42,482 nucleotides of DNA. Source: a virus. The notes under the pieces are model-generated. The model searched no databases. It was not told the origin of the DNA and saw only the letters and a list, made by a program, of their open reading frames with translations. Below are positions 22,601 through 30,937 of this stretch, piece by piece (within the stretch, counting starts at the first letter, position 1; each line of letters starts with the position of its first letter). The stretch lies in IMG/VR virus record IMGVR_UViG_3300022833_000022, positions 1 to 42,482 of that record. One strand, given 5' to 3'. A program made the position numbers and the translations under genes.

Positions 22601-22859
22601 TCGTTTATTTGATCAAAACCTCGGCTCCTGGGATATTGCTAATTTAATAGACGCTACAGATATGCTAGACGGTTCCGGTATGTCTAGTACTAATTACACA
22701 CAGTTACTAATACAATGGGCTACCCAAGCTCCAAACATACAAAGTAACGTATCTTTAGGGGCCGGTATAATACAATATGAATCAGCTGCTAGCGCTTCAA
22801 GGTCAACATTAAATTCTGCCCCTCATAACTGGAACATTATTGACGGAGGTCAGATATAA
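19653..22859 (+). CDS. Tail protein with PKD-like and BspA (DUF285) repeat domains, 1068 aa
   Basis: Residues 1 to about 590 are phage-type; the block LPYLLKKKGTVSGLRVLLNC then FGIPDTILRISEFGG (529-566) is one I know from large tail proteins of marine T4-like phages. At about 605-665 a PKD-like domain follows (MSVDWGDGTTPSN). From about 700 to 1040 come repeats of the form NVTDMSNMF-x-A-x2-FNQDLSSW, the BspA-type DUF285 repeat of bacterial surface proteins. The C-terminal part probably binds the cell surface. It seems to interrupt an ancestral larger gene continued at 22886. Confidence 0.75.
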   Translation: MVKPLVTPLGNGILNKNQVSTLSATDNANIETTQLTQNFNVITDVLQGYIYTINGEYIDKITTGYKVEGELDVTSTNTLVLDPGTDVISNGFTQGIYQVQYNFLNPLLTSNPTLFIVEISSDRTELKVNSRFLDSIQLQAGTETIQEYLTSTTNINGYFLDFGLNQLEFAVNVGYLGRNLLIKLYEPLPFTVEKGSTFNIYSKVSDSNIFNVRFPELEAQLPKTKQLRGPNKNLRVNTKTNNTTVYKDINNLTDASANGMTNQLNSVLAENRAELNTDYTDYSNFVFFSSANTRLTNFNYKATQLETFAKNIATLEGLNTAPPTELSASKEQYQRQVKSTTKNFDGYDYYLYYSSGSHTWPKQNDTPPYILYSYTSSEATAWLSTQSDTATIYDRDNRNNLFETFPSYITDDTDNANFQLFSELTAQMFDEIWLYTKALENRQDGDNRLKNGISIDLVSDALESYGVDLYASSLTNNDAFTSLLGVTSTGGLLPPTGSELITNYVTASAETTPFNEAQKLVYKRIYHNLPYLLKKKGTVSGLRVLLNCFGIPDTILRISEFGGRDKNTNTWDYWYNRFNYAYETSGSGYITTPWNGPTFTSYWTANSPISLPLVSTGTYNMSVDWGDGTTPSNITAWDDTQKTHNYTTSGFYEVSITGECKGFAFNNTGYTASIMDVFDWGSLELSTSASFYGADNLGGNRSTGIITTTSAPTISTTSFKDIFRGATIFKGPVQGWKTDTVTSLETSFKDALAFNSLIDWNLANVTTLQGTFENAAVFNQDLNWNTSANTNMSGTFSQAVKFNGDISSWDTGNVTTFENTFYSASLFNQTVQGFNTVLATSMKGMFSNATSFTQQVSNWPVSNVTDFSQMFLNASSFTNGSNESLNQWVVSAATTMNSMFKETDKFNSNMFILPSGNSTTDLGSMFESASLFNNGGTNTINSWDVANVSDMSNMFKDAKAFNQDLSSWNTVSVNNMSNMFKDARLFDQNLGSWDIANLIDATDMLDGSGMSSTNYTQLLIQWATQAPNIQSNVSLGAGIIQYESAASASRSTLNSAPHNWNIIDGGQI

Positions 22860-22873
22860 TATTAAGTCACGGA

Positions 22874-22881
22874 TATTTATA
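22874..22881 (+). promoter_or_regulatory. Late promoter TATTTATA
   Basis: Exact octamer, 4 nt before the start at 22886, placed between two halves of what may once have been one tail gene. Confidence 0.6.
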
Positions 22882-22885
22882 GTAA

Positions 22886-25800
22886 ATGGCAACAGTAAAG
22901 AGTATACAATTTAGGTTTAAGTCACCAACAGCCTCACCAACAACACCTGCTTCTCAATCCCTATTTACAAATATAGATAAAGGAAACGATACCCAATTTA
23001 CAGTAATACTCGAACATACCACACCCGTTACGTCCGGGTCATACTCCGGATCTATAGTTAGTTCAGACGCTAAATACGCAGATCTAAGTTTCATTCACGA
23101 AGGTTTAGCGAAATCTGCAAGTATAAGCTTACCTTTTATAGATGGAGGGTGGTGGTCTGTAATGGTAACTCAAAAAGACGAGTATACTTACACACTATAT
23201 GCATCAAACAAAGTATATGATGGAGTAGACGGAAATACAGTAGGGTTTGAAGCATCCCATTCGTTTACTGGAACAGACGACTGGACTAAACCAGGAGATG
23301 TATATTTCCCAGGGTCAGGTTCTCTTACTATAGCAAGAGGTACATATACACCTTTCACAGGATCTCTACAAGAATTAAGATACTTTACAGATACTGTAAC
23401 TAAGCCACAATTTAGAGATTTCGTACAAGATTCTAATTCAATAGAAGGAAGTTCGAATCTACTTTTTAGAGCAGCTCTAGGAGGAGAATTATATAGAAAT
23501 ACTAGCTCCATACATCCTGGAGTAGGAACTCCTGACTCACCTCTTTCATTTAGTACAGGTAATAACTTTACAATAACAAATGGTAATTTTCGACCTAATT
23601 ATGAAATTGCACTAGTAGACCAAGTAGGAGGAGGTATACGTAATAGAAGCTCCACAAAGATAAAGAAACAAGAACTAATACTACCTACATCCTCTTCTAT
23701 ATACAGCAACATACCTGTAAATACAGTACTAGCAGCAAGTCTAACTGTACAACAACAAAGAAAAGTAAGTAACAGTCTAACTAGAAATGTTAACTACGCA
23801 GAAGTAGCCTTATCTCCTCAAAACGAAATAAACGACGATATAAACGCTACTCACGGTTACCTTAATATCGGAGAGTATATTGGAGATCCGAGAGATATAA
23901 ACAATATATCAAGAACATATTTAGAACTAGATAATTTACGAGAGACGTACTTTACAAAGTATAGTCATAACTACAACTATAGCGATTACATAAGACTTTC
24001 TAAGTATTATGATAATGCAGTATTCCAGATGGTAAAGGACTACGTACCTGTAAGAACAGGGTTAGCTACCGGTATAGTAATCAAGCAGCATCTACTAGAA
24101 AGAAATAAAGTACGTCCAGCACAAGTAAGCTATAAAAACCTCACAATAACTGGATCCTTAAAAGCTCAATCAAGAAACTATAACAACGGAACACTTCAAG
24201 TTATATCTGCCGGACCAGGTGGGTCAGTTAATAGTTTAAGTAGTACGTCTCAAATATGGAATAACGTATACAACTCTCCGATTGGAGTAGTTAACCAAGT
24301 TGAATCATCACAGTATGAATTTTTTAATGGAGAATATTCAGGGTCAACAACAACAGCCCAAGTAATACATTCTATAAATAGTAAACCACTATTAAATAAT
24401 ATTGAAACAAGTAGAGCATCTACTCTATATCAAGATGTAGACTATTCCTATAACGCAATAACACCAGTAAACATTAACCTTATATTAAATAAATCCGCCA
24501 CCCCCGCAACCGTACCGGATTCTAATTACAGCAGTTTACGAAGTATTAATTCACGTTACCTAGGAAGTAAAAACACAGGGGATATTAACTACAAACAACT
24601 ACTATCTACCTCATCAATCGCACCCGGAACCCCTATCGATAACTTTACCCCCTGGTTCGCTCACTTTAACGGAATATATGGCTCTGCAGAACTCGGTAAT
24701 GGTATCGGAGGTAACCTAAACGTAACCGAGCTTATAAACGCAGAGACTAAAGATAGGATCTTAATGACTACTGCTAATAAGAATATAGATTTCTTAGGAC
24801 AATTATTTAAACAAGGAGATACTCCTTTTATAGCACCTATTGCAATAGATCAGATACTTGAAGGAGCGGTGGAAATAGAAGCAGTAGGGGAACTATATCA
24901 AACTATACTGATGAAATCAGGAAGTGTAGGGACCGGGTATAATGGAACGTCTTTCCCGAACGGTGCGATCACTTATGGCTACTCTACCGCCACCCCAGAT
25001 ACCCGAGGATTTCACAACGGTATTGCAGTAACACAATCACTAGACCACTATACTTTCCCCTCCCAAGCTTCCTGGCGCGGATATGCACCAACAACTGCAG
25101 CTTCCGAAATACGCCATATAGGAAGTGTAAATACCGTAACAACAACAACCAATCTCCCCAACAACGGACTACCCCCCGTATATACCACATTCGGTACACA
25201 GGAATCACAATCATTAGCCGCAGGAGAAATTAAAAGAACTCTCGTCAATCTAAACGCATCCGGAAGTTCTACTACCATTGCTTTTGCAGACTTCGATAAA
25301 TGGACTATTACTAGTGGCTCAATCACAGAAGCAGACAACAACCTAATCGACCTCCCCAATGAATGGGTTGACAATTTTCCTTTGGTATGGTTCTACTTCT
25401 CCGCTTCCGCCGCAGAAATAACTTCTACCTTATCCTGGAGCTTAAACTACCAGGAATACTCTAGTTCATTCGAAGACGGGTGGTTCGACCTTATAACCGC
25501 CAACCCTGTAACCTACCCCATTAATTTTCCTTCTGCTATGCAGAGTCTTGGGAACGTATACATATACAACAAGGTAACTAATGAATACACTCAAGAAACA
25601 GTAAACCCAGCAGAGGAAACATACTTCCCACTTCAACGAGGGGATTTTATAAGAGTGGGGACTACTGCAAGTATGGACACTACTCAAAAAGTAGGTAGTA
25701 AACAAGTATCCCCTCTAGGCCTTATGAGGACGATATCTTACACTCCAGGTTCAGATGCTGCATACACTCTAACTGTACCACAAGGTGAAAATAATTCAAC

Positions 25801-26083
25801 TAATACATTTCGAAGACTCTCCGATTCTTATGATAGAACTGGCTTTAAATATAATGCCGGATTACTAACCCCTCTACCGGAGGTAGAAGGACTAACCGAC
25901 ACGGCGGATTACGGAAATCAAAACTTTAGAATAATAAGAAGAATTCCTACAGAATTCTACATATTGTTGAAAAACCGACCAGGAGCATATACAGGAGAAG
26001 GGTTACTTTTACCGCACAACTTTAATCCTAAATATAACGCTAAGAGAGTAGCGCAAGACTTAGGAGTGATTAAGATGGTATAA
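22886..26083 (+). CDS. Large tail protein with N-terminal LamG-like domain, 1065 aa
   Basis: Residues about 5-190 look like a concanavalin/LamG fold (FTVILEHTTPV, GGWWSVMVTQKDEYTYTLY, FTGSLQELRYFT). A central region has conserved phage-type blocks (NYNYSDYIRLSKYYDNAVFQ, then MVKDYVPVRTGLATGIVIKQ, then HLLERNK). The C-terminus ends EFYILLKNRPGAYTGEGLLL. It starts where comparable long tail proteins would be in mid-chain, so I take it as the C-terminal portion of a split gene. Opposite-strand frames are shadows. Confidence 0.65.
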   Translation: MATVKSIQFRFKSPTASPTTPASQSLFTNIDKGNDTQFTVILEHTTPVTSGSYSGSIVSSDAKYADLSFIHEGLAKSASISLPFIDGGWWSVMVTQKDEYTYTLYASNKVYDGVDGNTVGFEASHSFTGTDDWTKPGDVYFPGSGSLTIARGTYTPFTGSLQELRYFTDTVTKPQFRDFVQDSNSIEGSSNLLFRAALGGELYRNTSSIHPGVGTPDSPLSFSTGNNFTITNGNFRPNYEIALVDQVGGGIRNRSSTKIKKQELILPTSSSIYSNIPVNTVLAASLTVQQQRKVSNSLTRNVNYAEVALSPQNEINDDINATHGYLNIGEYIGDPRDINNISRTYLELDNLRETYFTKYSHNYNYSDYIRLSKYYDNAVFQMVKDYVPVRTGLATGIVIKQHLLERNKVRPAQVSYKNLTITGSLKAQSRNYNNGTLQVISAGPGGSVNSLSSTSQIWNNVYNSPIGVVNQVESSQYEFFNGEYSGSTTTAQVIHSINSKPLLNNIETSRASTLYQDVDYSYNAITPVNINLILNKSATPATVPDSNYSSLRSINSRYLGSKNTGDINYKQLLSTSSIAPGTPIDNFTPWFAHFNGIYGSAELGNGIGGNLNVTELINAETKDRILMTTANKNIDFLGQLFKQGDTPFIAPIAIDQILEGAVEIEAVGELYQTILMKSGSVGTGYNGTSFPNGAITYGYSTATPDTRGFHNGIAVTQSLDHYTFPSQASWRGYAPTTAASEIRHIGSVNTVTTTTNLPNNGLPPVYTTFGTQESQSLAAGEIKRTLVNLNASGSSTTIAFADFDKWTITSGSITEADNNLIDLPNEWVDNFPLVWFYFSASAAEITSTLSWSLNYQEYSSSFEDGWFDLITANPVTYPINFPSAMQSLGNVYIYNKVTNEYTQETVNPAEETYFPLQRGDFIRVGTTASMDTTQKVGSKQVSPLGLMRTISYTPGSDAAYTLTVPQGENNSTNTFRRLSDSYDRTGFKYNAGLLTPLPEVEGLTDTADYGNQNFRIIRRIPTEFYILLKNRPGAYTGEGLLLPHNFNPKYNAKRVAQDLGVIKMV

Positions 26084-26109
26084 TAATAACTAACTTTGAA
26101 CAAATCATA

Positions 26110-26117
26110 TATTTATA
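26110..26117 (+). promoter_or_regulatory. Late promoter TATTTATA
   Basis: Exact octamer within TATATTTATA, 17 nt before the start at 26135. Confidence 0.6.
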
Positions 26118-26134
26118 ATAAATAAAAGTACAAC

Positions 26135-26788
26135 ATGGGTTTTTTAAGCAACACCACAGTAACATTAGACGCTATACTAACAACAAAAGGTAGAGAACTT
26201 CTCGCAAGAGGAGATGGTTCCTTTAGAATTACTCAATTTGCTCTATCTGACGATGAAGTAGATTATAGTATGTATAATCCTACGCATCCTTCAGGGTCAG
26301 GATTCTACGGAGAAGCAATAGAGAATATGCCAGTACTAGAAGCATTCCCAGATCAGACTCAAGTAATGAAATACAAACTTGTAACACTACCTAGAGGTAC
26401 TGCTAGAATGCCTGTATTAGACTTAGGGTACAGTCAACTAACTCTAAAACAAGGAGCAGCTTTCTCAATAAGACCACAAACATTAAACTACCTATCTCAA
26501 GCACAAGCTTATGAGACTAACGGGTATACTTTTACTATCTCCGACGTAAGGTTGTTTAATTCATTTAACGGAATAGGAGTTGATACTCCAGAAGTAACAG
26601 CTTTAAATTCAACTACCACAATAGGTACAGCAGTATCAAAAACAGTAATAGGTACTAGTTTAAGCTCAATAATAACTACAATAAATACCTTATTCGGAAC
26701 CAATTCAACCCTTACCGCTACTCTACAAGTAGTAGGAAGAGACTCCGGAGCAAGAGCTTCTATACCAGTAACTATCAAGAAAATATAA
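26135..26788 (+). CDS. Virion structural protein, 217 aa
   Basis: The N-terminal pattern LDAILTTKGRELLARGDGSF then RITQFALSDDEVDYSMY (about 11-49) belongs to a conserved structural family of T4-like marine phages. The C-terminal third is Ser/Thr/Ile-rich and beta-prone, ending in a compact VVGRDSGARASIPVTIKK. It sits with the tail genes; a tail or fibre attachment role is likely but not proven. The next gene starts 1 nt after the stop. Confidence 0.65.
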   Translation: MGFLSNTTVTLDAILTTKGRELLARGDGSFRITQFALSDDEVDYSMYNPTHPSGSGFYGEAIENMPVLEAFPDQTQVMKYKLVTLPRGTARMPVLDLGYSQLTLKQGAAFSIRPQTLNYLSQAQAYETNGYTFTISDVRLFNSFNGIGVDTPEVTALNSTTTIGTAVSKTVIGTSLSSIITTINTLFGTNSTLTATLQVVGRDSGARASIPVTIKKI

Positions 26789-26789
26789 C

Positions 26790-27776
26790 ATGTCATATAA
26801 GAAATTAGACTCAGAAGACTTTTTAGTAAGTATAGACTCAGTAACATCTACTGTATGGTCAGACGAAGCACCAACCCTTACTACATTCTTTACAAGCTCT
26901 ACAACAAGTACAAACGATCCTTACTATAAGAACGTTTACAAAACTGCCTCAACCGGAAGCGTACAATTCGCAATAGCGTACGGAGACAAGAAAGGATCAG
27001 GTAGTGCAAACTACAACGACTTAGTACCTGGAGCTTCCCCTACAAGAACCGTCTACGGTCAATTTAGAAACTTAGTATATGGAGACGAAGAGTTAGATTT
27101 TAATTTCGGAGGTACTACTTCTGAATTCTTCTGGGCACTTTCTATAGAGAGAGCAAGGTATAAAGAAAAACTTCTACCCGGTACTCTTAATATAAAAATA
27201 TCCGGATCATTAGGAAAGGTATTTGAATTAACAGATAACTCTGTTGATACTCCTACTGCTACTTTCCTTGAATGTGGAAGAGTTTATCAACTTATATCCG
27301 GTTCTAATGGAACTTCTTACGACGGAGGTACGGGTTATAGCGCCGAGTCTGGATCTTACGGATTATTCTTACCTGACATCTCAACAATAATATTAAATCC
27401 ACTAGCACTTTCCGGAAGTGTACCTTTTAGTAGAACTGATGACTCTGCAGGTGAGAACATTGAAAAAATGTTTAACGCTATATCTGGATCAAACGCTGCC
27501 TCTTTTGCAATCAATAGTCAAGAGACATTATCATCTGATTACGTATTTATAAGAGCAAGAAACTCTGAATTTAATTACTCTGAAAATCCATCATTTATAT
27601 CAGGGTCTACAGGAGACGTATTATTTCCATCTCAGATCAACTCTCCACAAACCTTCGTAACATCTGTAGGACTATATAACGACGTAAACGAACTACTAGC
27701 TATCTGCAAACTCTCAAAACCTTTAACAAAAGACTTCACTAAAGAAACTTTATTAAGAGTAAAATTAGACTTTTAA
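26790..27776 (+). CDS. Tail structural protein, 328 aa
   Basis: A beta-rich, Ser/Gly/Thr-rich protein containing AIAYGDKKGSGSANYNDL and FRNLVYGDEELDFNF, a type I associate with tail proteins of T4-like marine phages. Its last about 40 residues (VTSVGLYNDVNELLAICKLS) are similar to those of the next gene (VTGVGLYNDNQELLAIAKVA), indicating a shared C-terminal module and common ancestry. It probably contributes to the tail fibre or baseplate rim. Confidence 0.6.
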   Translation: MSYKKLDSEDFLVSIDSVTSTVWSDEAPTLTTFFTSSTTSTNDPYYKNVYKTASTGSVQFAIAYGDKKGSGSANYNDLVPGASPTRTVYGQFRNLVYGDEELDFNFGGTTSEFFWALSIERARYKEKLLPGTLNIKISGSLGKVFELTDNSVDTPTATFLECGRVYQLISGSNGTSYDGGTGYSAESGSYGLFLPDISTIILNPLALSGSVPFSRTDDSAGENIEKMFNAISGSNAASFAINSQETLSSDYVFIRARNSEFNYSENPSFISGSTGDVLFPSQINSPQTFVTSVGLYNDVNELLAICKLSKPLTKDFTKETLLRVKLDF

Positions 27777-27781
27777 AATGA

Positions 27782-28726
27782 ATGAGCGTTTACAAACCAC
27801 TACTAGCATCCGATATAATAGTAACCCCATTACAGGTAAGTAAAGCCTTTGCATACCAAACCCCTGCAGGTATTAATAACGCAGGGATAAACATGTTTAA
27901 AGGTAAGAATATAACTGGACTATTCTCATTAGAAGAACCGACCACGGGTATAACCTCCGTAGAGTATCAAAGACTAGTATATAATACTATAAGCGAACTA
28001 TATTACTCTAATTACATAAGCTCAAGCTACGGAGACAATCTATCTACACCGGTAAATCTTATAAACGAAAATACAACCGGACCTGTATCGTCTGCAGGAA
28101 GGTATGAAAACTACCTACAAACAGACTTAACATTTGAAAGATACTTTCCAACCTCATCAGACGCAATAATAGGAGTATGTTCTATACCTCAAAACCTATA
28201 TGGAGATAAAGTACAACCCAACTCATTTCAACTAACCTCTCCAAAAGGTCTAATAGTTGATGACGGCGAAGGTAACTTAATATTAAATACAGACCCTAAC
28301 ACAATCGTAGGTACAATAATATACCAACACGGTATCGCTATAATAACAAAAGATACTTCAGAAGCAGTTAGCGGTATTATAAACGCCTTTACAACAGCCT
28401 CTTCACTGTACTGTGCTTTCTCTTCCTCATACGACATATATGAAACTCAGTATAAATGTACCATTAACCCTTCCGAATACAACTTTACACTAAACCAGTC
28501 TATAATATCTGGATCTAGTTCATTCGAATACAGTTCAAGCTACTACTACCAACCTAAAGACGGTATAGTAAATAATTTCGCTACAAGCTCTACCTTTACT
28601 CCATATGTGACCGGAGTAGGTCTTTACAACGACAATCAAGAACTACTAGCAATTGCGAAAGTAGCTCAACCACTCCCTACAAGCACTACAATAGATACAA
28701 CAATACTTATTAACATAGATAGGTAA
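27782..28726 (+). CDS. Tail structural protein, 314 aa, C-terminal paralogue of previous
   Basis: Starts MSVYKPLLASDIIVTPLQVS. The middle is beta-rich with many Ser/Tyr residues (SSFEYSSSYYYQPKDG), and the C-terminal VTGVGLYNDNQELLAIAKVA block repeats that of the gene upstream. Both probably occupy equivalent positions in the tail. It is the last structural gene before the nuclease-primase block. Confidence 0.6.
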   Translation: MSVYKPLLASDIIVTPLQVSKAFAYQTPAGINNAGINMFKGKNITGLFSLEEPTTGITSVEYQRLVYNTISELYYSNYISSSYGDNLSTPVNLINENTTGPVSSAGRYENYLQTDLTFERYFPTSSDAIIGVCSIPQNLYGDKVQPNSFQLTSPKGLIVDDGEGNLILNTDPNTIVGTIIYQHGIAIITKDTSEAVSGIINAFTTASSLYCAFSSSYDIYETQYKCTINPSEYNFTLNQSIISGSSSFEYSSSYYYQPKDGIVNNFATSSTFTPYVTGVGLYNDNQELLAIAKVAQPLPTSTTIDTTILINIDR

Positions 28727-28739
28727 ATAAAAAGAAATT

Positions 28740-29183
28740 ATGTTAAAATGGTTATATAAGAATGAGGATATCACCTCTATAGAACAATTCCCAGACACCT
28801 GCCACGGTTTCGTCTATAAGATAACAAACCTAACAGACGGTAAATTCTATATAGGTAGGAAAATCTTACAAAATACATTAACTAAGAAACTTACAAAGAG
28901 AGAACTGTCTGAACAGACCGGGCCTGGACGTAAACCAACAAAAAAGAAAGTCTTAAAAGAGTCTAACTGGTTAAACTATTGGGGATCCAATAAACCTCTG
29001 CTAGAAGAAATTGCTCAATTAGGAAAAGAAAATTTTGAAAGAGAAGTATTGCAGTTGACTTTCTCAAAAAAACAATTAACTTACTACGAGTTACATTATC
29101 AATGTGTATACGAAGTGCTCTTAAAAGATTCATACAATGAAAATATACTAGCTAAATTTTTTAGAAAAGACTTGGAGACCTGA
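28740..29183 (+). CDS. GIY-YIG nuclease-domain protein, 147 aa
   Basis: GFVYKITNLTDGKFYIGRK (23-41) gives the GIY (as FVY) and YIG motifs, and a conserved glutamate lies in YYELHYQ (about 116-122). A basic insertion KKLTKRELSEQTGPGRKPTK (about 49-68) and an NYWGSNKPLLEEI block match a small GIY-YIG family I know from T4-like marine phages at comparable places. It could be a homing or host-DNA nuclease; since it is conserved in that group, a housekeeping role in phage DNA processing is equally likely. Confidence 0.75.
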   Translation: MLKWLYKNEDITSIEQFPDTCHGFVYKITNLTDGKFYIGRKILQNTLTKKLTKRELSEQTGPGRKPTKKKVLKESNWLNYWGSNKPLLEEIAQLGKENFEREVLQLTFSKKQLTYYELHYQCVYEVLLKDSYNENILAKFFRKDLET

Positions 29184-29194
29184 GTAATAGTTCT

Positions 29195-29203
29195 TATATT
29201 TAG
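29195..29203 (+). promoter_or_regulatory. Host-type promoter TATATTTAG before primase gene
   Basis: TTCTTATATTTAG is followed after 4 nt by the ATG at 29208. It is the early-class core, placed inside the late structural cluster, so primase could be made early. Confidence 0.5.
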
Positions 29204-29207
29204 TACA

Positions 29208-30134
29208 ATGGTAAATCACTTACTTATGGACCTCGTTGATAATGTTCTAGGAAAAGGTAAAGCTACCTCTGGAGCTAATCAAGCCTACCACTGTCCTTTC
29301 TGCAATCACCGTAAAAATAAACTAGAAGTAAACTTCCAAGAAAACGAAGAAGGTATTAACCATTGGCATTGTTGGGTATGTAACGCAAGAGGAAAGTCTA
29401 TAGCAAGCTTATTTAAAAAAGTAGGTGCTCCTGCTAGTAAGATGCAGGAACTTAAAAGCTACGTAAAGATTTCATTCTACGAAGGTACTAATCAACAAGA
29501 AGAGTTAATAGAACTACCTAAAGAATATAGCTCTTTGATAGACCCCAATACTGCTGACACCTCTACACGACAAGCTCTTAGATACTTAAAAAATAGAAAT
29601 ATAGGTAGTACTGAGATAAAAAGGTATGAAATAGGGTTTTGTGCAACCGGTAAATATAAAGACATGGTAATCATACCTTCCTATACCGAAGAGGGGGTTT
29701 TAAATTACTTCGTAGGACGTAACTTTGGACCTTCAGACTATAAGTACAAGAATCCAAAAGTTAATAAAAACATAATACCTCTAGGATTACATATTAATTG
29801 GAACTCTCCTTTAATAATCTGCGAAGGAATGTTTGACGCTTTAGCAATTAAACGAAACGCAATACCTTTACTAGGTAAAACAATACCAAAAAAATTAATG
29901 CACAAGATTGTAGAATCTAGTGTTAAACAGATTTTTATAGCACTCGACAATGATGCTATCAAACAAGCATTAGAACACTGTCAGACCTTTCTTAACCATG
30001 GGAAGGAGGTGTTCTTAATCGAACTTAACAACGAAGATCCTTCAGAGCTAGGATTTAAAGAATTTACTAAACTACTACACACAAGTACACCGATGACTTT
30101 TAAAACACTAATAGAGAAAAAGTTTCAACTATGA
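29208..30134 (+). CDS. DnaG-type DNA primase (gp61-like), 308 aa
   Basis: A zinc-binding module with CPFC (29-32) and CWVC (55-58) lies at the N-terminus; a Toprim domain follows with Glu206 in LIICEGMFDALAIK and the Asp pair 247/249 in FIALDNDAI. This is the order of DnaG/gp61 primases that lay down RNA primers at the fork; the length is near T4 gp61 (342 aa). The stop overlaps the next start as ATGA, coupling it to a nuclease. No helicase domain is fused. Confidence 0.8.
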   Translation: MVNHLLMDLVDNVLGKGKATSGANQAYHCPFCNHRKNKLEVNFQENEEGINHWHCWVCNARGKSIASLFKKVGAPASKMQELKSYVKISFYEGTNQQEELIELPKEYSSLIDPNTADTSTRQALRYLKNRNIGSTEIKRYEIGFCATGKYKDMVIIPSYTEEGVLNYFVGRNFGPSDYKYKNPKVNKNIIPLGLHINWNSPLIICEGMFDALAIKRNAIPLLGKTIPKKLMHKIVESSVKQIFIALDNDAIKQALEHCQTFLNHGKEVFLIELNNEDPSELGFKEFTKLLHTSTPMTFKTLIEKKFQL

Positions 30135-30925
30135 TTGAGAAAAACAAAGACATTAAAAAAGATGCATTCGTCAAAAGATTAATACATCCAGACTCCACTG
30201 CCCGTCAAATCACTCTAACCGACAGTAGATTTTACCAACGTAACAAGGAAGAATATTATCCCTCTGTAACAACAGTACTTTCGTACTTCCCAAAAGGAAA
30301 GTTCTTCCAAAGCTGGTTAAAAGACGTAGGAGCAAATGCTGACATTATAATGCGTAGAGCGGGTAATGAAGGAACCCAAGTACATGAAGCTATAGAAGCA
30401 TACCTTAAAGGCGAAGAAATTCAATGGCTTGACCAATGGGGTAAGACAAAGTATAGTCTCTTAGTCTGGAAGATGATCCTAAAGTTCAAAGACTTCTGGG
30501 ATACACATAAACCAACACTAGTAGAATCTGAAATACATGTATTCTCAGACGAACTTAAAATAGCTGGAACAGCTGACTTAATACTCGAAATAGACGGAAA
30601 ACTATGGATGGTTGATATTAAAACCTCAAACTACTTACACGATACATACGACCTACAACTCGCCTGTTATACACAAGGGTGGAATGAATGTTTTGAGAGA
30701 CCTATTGAAAAGATGGGTATACTATGGCTCAAAGCTGCAACCCGTGGAGAAAGTAAAAAGAAAGGAGTACTTCAAGGAAAAGGATGGCAATTAAAAGAAG
30801 CTTCTACACCGTTTGAAGAATGTAAGAGGATATTTAAACACCTTTACGAAGTTTATTTAATAAAACAACCCAACTTAAAACCAATAACAGAAGTGCTACC
30901 AACAAGCATTAAGCTAAATCCGTGA
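30131..30925 (+). CDS. RecB/Cas4-like PD-(D/E)XK nuclease, 264 aa
   Basis: Conserved elements in order: SVTTVLSYFP, His85 in GTQVHEAIEAYLKGEE, Asp149 in IAGTADLILE, and Asp162-Ile-Lys164 in WMVDIKTS, followed by LQLACYTQGW, the QxxxY-like motif of RecB nucleases. It should cut or trim DNA with Mg2+. It is translated with the primase, so repair or recombination at replication forks is a reasonable role. No iron-sulphur cysteine set as in Cas4 is visible. Confidence 0.8.
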   Translation: MIEKNKDIKKDAFVKRLIHPDSTARQITLTDSRFYQRNKEEYYPSVTTVLSYFPKGKFFQSWLKDVGANADIIMRRAGNEGTQVHEAIEAYLKGEEIQWLDQWGKTKYSLLVWKMILKFKDFWDTHKPTLVESEIHVFSDELKIAGTADLILEIDGKLWMVDIKTSNYLHDTYDLQLACYTQGWNECFERPIEKMGILWLKAATRGESKKKGVLQGKGWQLKEASTPFEECKRIFKHLYEVYLIKQPNLKPITEVLPTSIKLNP

Positions 30926-30933
30926 TATTTATA
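30926..30933 (+). promoter_or_regulatory. Late promoter TATTTATA
   Basis: Exact octamer, 4 nt before the start at 30938, heading the nucleotidyltransferase pair. Confidence 0.6.
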
Positions 30934-30937
30934 CAAT

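Noticed and set aside
28740-29183. Free-standing homing endonuclease newly inserted between tail and primase genes
   Set aside because: The same family occurs widely in T4-like marine phages in my memory and no disrupted gene is visible at its borders, so it is reported as a conserved nuclease.
30612-30794. Second + strand frame of 60 codons inside the RecB-like nuclease gene
   Set aside because: It lies entirely within a gene with clear active-site motifs and has no start signal of its own.
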